A stretch of DNA of 64,000 nucleotides, taken from Lysobacteraceae bacterium. GTDB taxonomy: Bacteria > Pseudomonadota > Gammaproteobacteria > Xanthomonadales > Rhodanobacteraceae. The notes under the pieces were generated by a model. The model was not told the DNA's origin and made no database searches. It saw only the letters and a program-made list of their open reading frames with translations. Shown in pieces: positions 52,572 to 64,000 of the stretch. The stretch spans positions 434,001 to 498,000 of the forward strand of contig SEHB01000001.1 of the NCBI GenBank assembly GCA_004143945.1, in the 5' to 3' direction. Positions within the stretch are counted from its first letter, which is position 1, and every line of letters starts with the position of its first letter. The translations under genes were made by a program, and so were the position numbers.

Positions 52572-52988
52572 TCAGTGCGGTTGCGCGACGCCGTCGAGCA
52601 GCGACTCCGATGCCTGCTCGTTGCCCGACTGCGCGATGTTGCTGAGCGCGACGATGCCGACCAGGCGCTTCTCCGCGTTGACCACCGGCAGGCGGCGCAC
52701 GCCGAGTTCGGCCATGTTGCGCGCGACCTGGGCCACGTCCTCGTGGTCCTGGCAGTACTTGATGTCGCAGGTCATCACGTCGCGCACCGTCGTCTCGGGG
52801 CCGAGGCCGCGCGCAACCGCGCGCAACGCGAGGTCGCGATCGGTGATCATGCCGACCAGGCGGTCGCCCTCGCTCACCGGCAGGCTGCCGACATCCGCAC
52901 GCGCCATCACTTCGGCTGCCTCGCGGATGCTCTGGTCCGGGCGCGCGAGCTGCACGTTGCGCGTCATCACGTCACCGATCGTCTTCAT
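52572..52988 (-). CDS. Tandem CBS-domain protein
   Basis: 138-residue protein made only of two CBS motifs (about 8-62 and 72-126), each with the pattern V-x-x-x-x-I-x-E-A and a final GI/GM-I/V-T/A-x-R/S-D/N. SEGDRLVGMITDRDLALR and NAEKRLVGIVALSNI are the two nucleotide-binding ends. Such proteins usually sense AMP, ATP or related ligands and regulate a partner. No enzyme is fused. AGGAGAG precedes the ATG at 52988. It lies between lolA and ftsK. Confidence 0.9.
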   Translation of the reverse strand: MKTIGDVMTRNVQLARPDQSIREAAEVMARADVGSLPVSEGDRLVGMITDRDLALRAVARGLGPETTVRDVMTCDIKYCQDHEDVAQVARNMAELGVRRLPVVNAEKRLVGIVALSNIAQSGNEQASESLLDGVAQPH

Positions 52989-53114
52989 GGGTACTCTCCT
53001 GCTGGCGCGACCGGCACCACGCCGTCGCATCGACGATGCACGATGCGACATCGATGCTGAACCGCACTTGGAGGACCCGGCACGGCGCAACCGGGCGCCC
53101 CGGCATGCACGCGC

Positions 53115-55442
<2,328 letters not shown>

Positions 55443-55485
55443 CCGCAGAATCTACCCGAAATATCCCAGACAAGCGTCTGTTATA

Positions 55486-56547
55486 TCAGGATTTCAACGC
55501 AGGGTGGACGATCTGGCCGCCTTCCACGTTGATGCCGCTGCGCAGCGGCTCGTAGGCGCGCCAGTTCGCGTCCGACGCGAGCCTGTTCACATACGGCAGG
55601 ATCGCCGCGCAGATCGCCTGCGAAGAGGTCTGCGGCACCGCCCCCGGCATGTTGGTCACGCAGAAATGGGTGACGCCCTCGACCACGTAGGTCGGCTCCT
55701 TCCAGGTCGTCGGGCGCGAGGTTTCGAAGCATCCGCCCTGGTCGATCGAGATGTCGACGAGGATCGAGCCCGCCTCCATCGACTTGACCATGTCCAGCGT
55801 GACGACGCGCGGTGCCTTCGCGCTCGGGATCAGCACCGCGCCGATCACGAGGTCGGCATCGCGCACTTCGCGTGCGACCTGTTCCTCGTACGGATACAGC
55901 GCGGTCACGTTCGGACCGAGCGCCATCATCTGCGCGAGGCGGTCCTGGCGCATGTCGAACACGACCACGTTGGCGCCTCCCGCGGCAGCGAGCGCCGCGG
56001 AGTTGCCGCCCGCGGCGCCGGCGCCGAGCACGACGACCTTGCCGCGTTCGGTCGACGGCAGGCCGCCGAGCAACTTGCCCTTGCCACCCGCGGGCTGGTG
56101 CAGCAGCTGCGTGCCGACCTGCGTCGCGATGCGGCCCGCGATGATCGACATCGGCGCGAGCAGCGGCAGCGAGCCGTCCTGTTCCTGCACGCTCTCGAAT
56201 GCGATGCCGGCGAGACCGATCTCGAGCAGGCGCTCGGTCAGCTTCGGCTCGGCCGCGAGGTGCAGGTAGCAGAACAGCAGGTGGTCCTTGCGCAGCAGCG
56301 CGAGGTCGCCCGCGATCGGCTCCTTCACCTTGACGATGAGCTCGCCGGCTTCGTACAGCGCCTTCGCATCGGGCGCGAGCTTGACGCCGACGCGCGCATA
56401 GTCGTCATCCTTGAAGCCGCTCTTGAGGCCGGCGCCGGCCTGCACGTATACCTCGTGCCCGCGCCGGACCAGGTCCGCGCAGGCGGCCGGCACGAGCGCG
56501 ACGCGCCCCTCGAGGGTCTTGGTTTCCGACGGCACACCGATACGCAT
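55486..56547 (-). CDS. ald: Alanine dehydrogenase
   Basis: 353-residue NAD-linked enzyme converting alanine to pyruvate and ammonia. The AlaDH/PNT N-terminal domain begins RIGVPSETKTLEGRVALVP; the NAD fold has VVVLGAGAAGGNSAALA. Catalytic Lys and His lie in VKVKEP and YLHLAAEP. The C-terminus reads VTNMPGAVPQTSSQA, a family signature. The ATG at 56547 is favoured because GAGG lies nine bases upstream; an ATG at 56556 would overlap that site. It is divergent from trxB. No Lrp-type regulator is nearby. Confidence 0.94.
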   Translation of the reverse strand: MRIGVPSETKTLEGRVALVPAACADLVRRGHEVYVQAGAGLKSGFKDDDYARVGVKLAPDAKALYEAGELIVKVKEPIAGDLALLRKDHLLFCYLHLAAEPKLTERLLEIGLAGIAFESVQEQDGSLPLLAPMSIIAGRIATQVGTQLLHQPAGGKGKLLGGLPSTERGKVVVLGAGAAGGNSAALAAAGGANVVVFDMRQDRLAQMMALGPNVTALYPYEEQVAREVRDADLVIGAVLIPSAKAPRVVTLDMVKSMEAGSILVDISIDQGGCFETSRPTTWKEPTYVVEGVTHFCVTNMPGAVPQTSSQAICAAILPYVNRLASDANWRAYEPLRSGINVEGGQIVHPALKS

Positions 56548-56602
56548 TGCGATCATCCTCGAAAGAACATGGAAGCACGGCCGGCGCCTTGAATCGCACG
56601 CG

Positions 56603-56630
56603 CGTTCCCTCCATTCTCCATGTTCCCGCG
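56603..56630 (-). repeat. Degraded GGGAAT-type repeat in ald-trxB gap
   Basis: On the minus strand this stretch contains CGGGAAC and TGGAGAATGG, in the order and spacing of the left arm of the lepA-lepB palindrome at 32978. The other arm is missing or unrecognisable. It is a likely half-copy of the same element. Confidence 0.4.
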
Positions 56631-56694
56631 CGACCGCACGCGACGCCGTGGCGCCCGGGGAACGACAGGGGAACCGGATCCACCGGGCGCGTGA

Positions 56695-57711
<1,017 letters not shown>

Positions 57712-57844
57712 TGCGGGCCTGCATGTGTAGGGGCCCGCGCGCTGCGCAGGTAACGCGGTCTTTCCGGGAGCTTTTCCTCCGTGCCCTTCTCGAGCCGGCC
57801 TTCGTGCCCCGCGTGACGTGCTGCCGGCGCTGCGGGCGCCGCGA

Positions 57845-59008
57845 ATGAAGGCAAGCTTCCACGAGCGCATCGAGGAGATCCCGCAACAGGCGTGGAACGC
57901 GCTGCTGCCCGACGACAATCCGTTCCTCGATCATCGTTTCCTCGCCGGACTCGAACGGCACCGCTGCGTCGAGCCGGCGCACGGCTGGCTGCCGCATCAT
58001 CTCGCGCTGCACGACGGCGAGAGCCTCGTCGCAGCGGCGCCGCTCTACCTCAAGGGCAACTCGCACGGCGAGTTCGTGTTCGACTGGAGCTGGGCGCATG
58101 CCTACGCCGAACACGGGCTCGACTACTACCCCAAGCTGCTCTGCGCAGTGCCCTATTCGCCCGTGGCCGGCCCGCGCCTGCTGGTCGGCCGCGGAGCCTG
58201 CACCGGCGAGCTGCGGGCGCTGCTCGTCGATGCGATGCGCGCGCGCGCGCTCGAGCTCGGCCTGTCCTCCGCGCACGCGAACTTCACCCGCGAGGACGAT
58301 GCCGGGCCATTCGCGGCCGCCGGCTGGCTCGCGCGCTTCGACTGGCAGTTCCACTGGAGCAACCGTGGCTGGGCGGACTTCGATGCGTTCCTCGCCGACC
58401 TGTCCGCGCGCAAGCGCAAGAACATCCGCCAGGAGCGCGCTCGCGTCGCGCGCGCCGGTATCGAATGCAGCCTCCGCCACGGCGACGAACTCGGCGACGC
58501 CGACTGGGCCGACCTGCATGCGTTCTACCTCGCGACGTTCGAGGACCACGGCAACCATCCGGCGCTGACGCTCGACTTCTTCCGCCACCTCGGGCGCGCG
58601 ATGCCGCGCAGCGTGGTCGCGGTGCTCTGCACGCGCGCCGGGCGCACGATCGCCGGCGCGCTGATGCTGCGCAGCGCGACCACGCTGTACGGTCGCTACT
58701 GGGGTGCGCGCGAGCAGGTCGACGGCCTGCACTTCGAGGCCTGCTATTACCAGGGCATCGACTACTGCCTGCGCGAGCGCCTGCAGCACTTCGAGCCCGG
58801 CGCGCAGGGTGAACACAAGCTCGCGCGCGGCTTCGTGCCGACCCGCACGCACTCGTTCCACTGGATCGCCGACGCGCGCTTCCGCGCGGCGATCGCGCGT
58901 GCGCTCGCGCGCGAAGCGGCCGCGCTCGACGATTACCGTGCCGAGCTCGAGCGCCACTCGCCGTACGCGCGCACCGGCAACACCGCCGACGCGCAACGCC
59001 CCGCATGA
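57845..59008 (+). CDS. FemAB-like/DUF482 GNAT-fold protein
   Basis: 387-residue protein of the PF04339 family (peptidoglycan-biosynthesis-like N-acyltransferases). Conserved parts are DDNPFLDHRFLAGLE, YLKGNSHGEFVFDWSWA, SSAHANFTRED, RKRKNIRQERARV and YYQGIDYCLRERLQHFEPG, then GFVPTRTHSFHW. FemAB relatives add amino acids from tRNA to peptidoglycan; whether this one uses aminoacyl-tRNA is unknown. It overlaps aat, a true aminoacyl-tRNA-dependent enzyme, by four bases. The ATG at 57845 is preferred; an earlier start at 57818 has no support. Confidence 0.85.
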   Translation: MKASFHERIEEIPQQAWNALLPDDNPFLDHRFLAGLERHRCVEPAHGWLPHHLALHDGESLVAAAPLYLKGNSHGEFVFDWSWAHAYAEHGLDYYPKLLCAVPYSPVAGPRLLVGRGACTGELRALLVDAMRARALELGLSSAHANFTREDDAGPFAAAGWLARFDWQFHWSNRGWADFDAFLADLSARKRKNIRQERARVARAGIECSLRHGDELGDADWADLHAFYLATFEDHGNHPALTLDFFRHLGRAMPRSVVAVLCTRAGRTIAGALMLRSATTLYGRYWGAREQVDGLHFEACYYQGIDYCLRERLQHFEPGAQGEHKLARGFVPTRTHSFHWIADARFRAAIARALAREAAALDDYRAELERHSPYARTGNTADAQRPA

Positions 59009-59745
59009 TCCGCCTGCCCTGGCTCGATCCCGCCGATCCGGATGCGTTCCCGCCGGTCGGGCGCGCGATGGAGGAGCCCGACGGCCTGCTCGCGGCCGGT
59101 GGCGACCTGTCGCCGGCGCGCCTGCTCGCGGCGTACCGGCGCGGCGTCTTCCCGTGGTACTCGGAGGACGAGCCGATCCTCTGGTGGTCGCCCGCGCGGC
59201 GCACGGTGTTCGACACCGCGACGCCGCATGTGCCACGCCGACTCGCACGCTGGCTGCGCGGCTGCGACTGGACGATCCGCACGGACAACGCGTTCGGCGC
59301 TGTCATGCGTGCCTGCGCGCATCCGCGGCGCGACGCCGGCGGCACCTGGATCGGTGCATCGATGATCGCGGCCTACGAACGCCTGCATCGCCTCGGCCAT
59401 GCGCATTCGGTCGAAGCCTGGGACGGGCGCGACCTCGTCGGCGGCATCTACGGCGTCCGCGTCGGACGCATGTTCTATGGCGAATCGATGTTCAGCGCAG
59501 CGGGCAATGGCTCGAAGGTCGCGCTGCTCGCGCTGTGTCGCCTGCTCGACGAACGCGGTTGCCCGCTGCTCGACGCGCAGGTCGCTTCGCCGCACCTGTT
59601 CACGCTCGGCGCGCGTGAAATGCCGCGCGCCGCGTTCTGCGCCGAGGTTGCGCGACTCGCCGACCTCCCATTCGGGCCTCCTGCATGGCCGTCGGCCTCC
59701 GCGCGCATCAAGGCCGCCGCGCTGGCCGCGTCGCGGCGCGAATAG
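59005..59745 (+). CDS. aat: Leucyl/phenylalanyl-tRNA-protein transferase
   Basis: 246-residue N-end-rule enzyme that adds Leu or Phe to substrates with N-terminal Arg or Lys, marking them for ClpS-ClpA. Motifs: LLAAYRRGVFPWYSEDEPILWWSPARR, in parts, then VEAWDGRDLVGGIYGVRVG and MFYGESMFSAAGNGSKVAL. Length fits the family. clpA and clpS are only a kilobase downstream, so the labelling and recognition parts of the pathway are linked here. Confidence 0.96.
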   Translation: MIRLPWLDPADPDAFPPVGRAMEEPDGLLAAGGDLSPARLLAAYRRGVFPWYSEDEPILWWSPARRTVFDTATPHVPRRLARWLRGCDWTIRTDNAFGAVMRACAHPRRDAGGTWIGASMIAAYERLHRLGHAHSVEAWDGRDLVGGIYGVRVGRMFYGESMFSAAGNGSKVALLALCRLLDERGCPLLDAQVASPHLFTLGAREMPRAAFCAEVARLADLPFGPPAWPSASARIKAAALAASRRE

Positions 59746-59875
59746 CCGCTCGGGGAGACCCGAAATGCGCGATCCGGCCGCAGCTTGCGAGGGTGTTGCT
59801 TCCCGCGACCGCCCGAACATGGCAGAATCTCGCGCCTTTGCCGGCTGAACCGGCCCCGCTGCCCCCAAGGAAACA

Positions 59876-60094
59876 ATGTCCAAAGACGACGTCATCGAGA
59901 TGGAGGGTGCGATCCTCGAAACCCTGCCGAACACGATGTTCCGCGTGAAGCTCGAGAACGGGCACGTGGTCACCGCGCACATTTCGGGCCGCATGCGCAA
60001 GAACTACATCCGCATCCTGACCGGCGACAAGGTCAAGGTCGAGATGACGCCCTACGACCTGACCAAGGGTCGCATCACGTACCGCATGAAATGA
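59876..60094 (+). CDS. infA: Translation initiation factor IF-1
   Basis: 72-residue OB-fold factor that binds the ribosomal A site at initiation. The sequence [19 protein letters not shown] and the [19 protein letters not shown] block are almost canonical. AAGGAAA lies just before the ATG. Its stop overlaps the ATG of the DUF4124 gene by four bases, so that gene is likely translated from the same mRNA. Confidence 0.98.
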   Translation: MSKDDVIEMEGAILETLPNTMFRVKLENGHVVTAHISGRMRKNYIRILTGDKVKVEMTPYDLTKGRITYRMK

Positions 60095-60543
60095 AGCCGA
60101 TCAGGCTTCTGCTGCAGGTTGCGATCACGTTCCTGTCCAGCGCAGCGTTCACCAGCGGCGCTACCGTGTACCAATGGAAGGACGCCAGCGGCGGCCTGCA
60201 CTTCAGCGACACGCCACCTCCGGCAGACGCCATCCTGATCAGGGGTCCAGCGCGGCCGCCAGCTGCGCAGGCGGCTTCAGCCGACGCCAACCAGGCATTG
60301 CAGCGCGATGCCGCGGACCTCGCGCAAGGAATGCCGGCCGTCGACCCGGCCGCACGGGCGGCAGACGAGCGCAAGGCGGCCGAGCTGCGTACGCAGGAGT
60401 GCGAGCAACTGCGCCAGGCCGGGGCCGCACTGGAACGCCGTCGCAGCGGCGAGTCGACGGAGATCCTGACCGACCACGAACGGGCCGCCCTGCCCGCGTC
60501 AATCGCGGAAATCGACAGTAAGATCGCGTCGATCTGCCCCTGA
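60091..60543 (+). CDS. DUF4124 exported protein
   Basis: 150-residue exported protein. A signal peptide spans about 1-24. The DUF4124 motif follows directly as [19 protein letters not shown], a short beta-hairpin module of unknown use. The rest is Ala-rich and helical with three or four cysteines (CEQL and a C-terminal SICP). It is coupled to infA by an ATGA overlap; the pairing is probably positional. Function not known. Confidence 0.83.
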   Translation: MKPIRLLLQVAITFLSSAAFTSGATVYQWKDASGGLHFSDTPPPADAILIRGPARPPAAQAASADANQALQRDAADLAQGMPAVDPAARAADERKAAELRTQECEQLRQAGAALERRRSGESTEILTDHERAALPASIAEIDSKIASICP

Positions 60544-60596
60544 TCATTCGCCGCTGCGCGTTGCACGCCGCGCACGAACCGCCGCCGGAAACCGGA

Positions 60597-60617
60597 GCGC
60601 CGGGATCCTCCCGGCGC
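60597..60617. terminator. Hairpin between convergent DUF4124 and clpA genes
   Basis: GCGCCGGGA (60597-60605) and TCCCGGCGC (60609-60617) pair perfectly around TCC. It lies between two converging stops and is flanked by CAAACGTTT on one side. T-tracts are short, so it may stop transcripts from both sides with help from Rho. Confidence 0.5.
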
Positions 60618-60626
60618 CCAAACGTT

Positions 60627-62909
<2,283 letters not shown>

Positions 62910-63044
62910 TCAGGGTGCTCCGGACTGCCTTGCCTTGGGTGGCACATGCAATATATGGACCGCACGCGCGGGTTCAATCTCCCTGATCGCGGCCTGCTTG
63001 CGTGTCCGCAGCGGTCGCATCCTGACCGCTTCCGCGCCCACGCC

Positions 63045-63371
63045 TCAGGTCTTCTCCATCGTGCACAACAACGGATGCTGGTGGCTGCGCGAGAATTCGT
63101 TGACCTGGGTCACCTTGGTTTCGGCCACCTCGCGCGTGAACACGCCGCACACGCCCTTGCCGCGGGTATGCACGTGCAACATGACCTGGGTCGCGCGTTC
63201 GCGATCCATGCTGAAGAAAGACTCCAGCACGACGATCACGAAATCCATCGGCGTGAAGTCGTCGTTGAGCAGGAGTACCTGATAGAGCGGCGGCCGGACC
63301 ACCTCCGGTCGCGCTTCTTCGACGGCGAGACCGCGGGTGTGCTCGGTTCCGGGATCGGGAATCTGTGGCAT
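63045..63371 (-). CDS. clpS: Clp protease adaptor ClpS
   Basis: 108-residue adaptor that binds N-terminal Leu, Phe, Trp or Tyr and delivers the substrate to ClpA. The binding pocket begins [16 protein letters not shown], and the remaining residues [21 protein letters not shown] complete it. The disordered N-terminal tail is long, as usual. The ATG at 63371 gives the family length; the frame is open to 63491 without family similarity. Confidence 0.96.
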   Translation of the reverse strand: MPQIPDPGTEHTRGLAVEEARPEVVRPPLYQVLLLNDDFTPMDFVIVVLESFFSMDRERATQVMLHVHTRGKGVCGVFTREVAETKVTQVNEFSRSHQHPLLCTMEKT

Positions 63372-63514
63372 GCAGGAAAAGTCGGATCCAACGCTGGCCC
63401 CGAGTATAGCGCCGGGGCGGACCACCCTAGGTGGAGCCGCCGAGCGCGCGTGCAAGGCCACTTGCCTGCGCGGGTGCGACCGGCGCGTCACGCGCGCCCT
63501 GATAGAATTCGCCG

Positions 63515-64000
63515 ATGACCCAGATCTTCATGCCGCCCGAGGCCGCGGACGACGTCTGGCGGCCGCATGTGACGGTCGCCACCGTGGTGCCGGACGGCGG
63601 CCGATTCCTGCTCGTCGAGGAGGAAGTGCGCGGCCGCCTCGTGCTGAACCAGCCCGCTGGCCACCTCGATCCCGACGAGACGCTGCAGGCGGCCGCCGTG
63701 CGCGAGACGCTCGAGGAGACCGGCTGGGAGGTTCGCCTCGAGTGCCTGCTCGGCGTGCAGCAGTGGTGTTCGCCCTCGGGTCGGCAGTTCGTGCGCTTCA
63801 CGTTCGCGGCGCAACCGCTGCGACACGACCCGGAACGCGTGCTCGACGCGGGCATCGTGCGCGCGATCTGGCTCCCGCGCGACGATGTGCACGCGGCAGC
63901 GGATCGCCTGCGCAGCCCGATGGTGCTCGCGAGCATCGACGACTGGCTCGCCGGCCGGCGCCTGCCGCTCGATGCGATCCGGAGCCTGCAAGCCGATCCA
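63515..64000 (+). CDS. NUDIX hydrolase, NudJ-like (cut by window end)
   Basis: 162 codons without a stop, continuing past the window. The Nudix box is complete: G-H-L-D-P-D-E-T-L then [15 protein letters not shown], matching G-x5-E-x7-RE-U-x-EE-x-G-U. The start [26 protein letters not shown] and the end [19 protein letters not shown] resemble NudJ, which hydrolyses thiamine pyrophosphate and nucleotide di- or triphosphates. In E. coli nudJ precedes mnmA. No ribosome site is obvious before 63515. Confidence 0.85.
   Translation, partial: MTQIFMPPEAADDVWRPHVTVATVVPDGGRFLLVEEEVRGRLVLNQPAGHLDPDETLQAAAVRETLEETGWEVRLECLLGVQQWCSPSGRQFVRFTFAAQPLRHDPERVLDAGIVRAIWLPRDDVHAAADRLRSPMVLASIDDWLAGRRLPLDAIRSLQADP

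Overview
The window is a gene-dense stretch of high-GC core chromosome from a gammaproteobacterium, most likely of the order Xanthomonadales/Lysobacterales. The evidence is gene order: rluC divergent from rne; mtnP-hpt-nagZ-CYTH-rlmD; rpoE-rseA-mucD-lepA-lepB-DUF4845-rnc-era-recO with no rseB; and lolA-ftsK-ald-trxB-aat-infA-clpA-clpS ending in a nudJ-like gene. Strong GC bias at third codon positions makes long open frames appear opposite most genes; these are treated as shadows. No plasmid, prophage structural gene, insertion sequence, rRNA or CRISPR array is visible. The genus cannot be fixed from this sequence alone.

Layout. 1-4.7 kb: a tripartite RND efflux operon (lipoprotein adaptor, one full permease, the first codons of a second permease) behind a palindromic operator. 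5-6.8 kb: two small monohaem cytochromes c, nfuA and a pterin carbinolamine dehydratase. 6.8-11.5 kb: rluC and rne, with a promoter candidate and a roughly 340-nt leader. 11.5-14.7 kb: a GacA/UvrY-type regulator, a possible structured noncoding transcript, tRNA-Ser(UGA), then a small accessory patch (YodC-like protein, secreted choice-of-anchor-P-like protein, XRE regulator with nearby inverted repeats). 14.9-20.5 kb: an ECF sigma factor with a membrane partner, a YigZ/IMPACT protein, and an MsbA-related ABC exporter translationally coupled to a GT41 (O-GlcNAc transferase-like) protein. 20.5-28.6 kb: cold-shock protein, purine and methylthio salvage, peptidoglycan recycling, CYTH, rlmD, ydbL and ydbH. 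28.6-41.1 kb: a receiver-Hpt protein, then one long leftward series from recO back through era, rnc, lepB, lepA, mucD, rseA and rpoE to a c-di-GMP protein and its coupled partner. 41.2-49 kb: fadB-type beta-oxidation protein, phoU-pstB-pstA-pstC without pstS, and a divergent glycosyltransferase/PAP2 pair. 49-64 kb: GNAT, a flavoprotein, SnoaL-like protein, lolA, CBS protein, ftsK, ald, trxB, FemAB-like protein, aat, infA, DUF4124, clpA, clpS and a NUDIX gene cut by the window end.

Functional themes. Envelope stress and envelope building are prominent: sigma-E with anti-sigma and MucD, LolA, YdbH/YdbL, lepB and an MsbA-like exporter. Protein quality control appears as Aat with ClpS-ClpA (N-degron pathway) and MucD. 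RNA processing appears as RNase E, RNase III, Era, RluC and RlmD. The most interesting regions are the phosphate-transport locus facing a possible lipid-remodelling pair, the exporter/GT41 pair, the Ycf46-like/GGDEF-EAL pair, the accessory patch beside tRNA-Ser, and several dispersed palindromic repeats.
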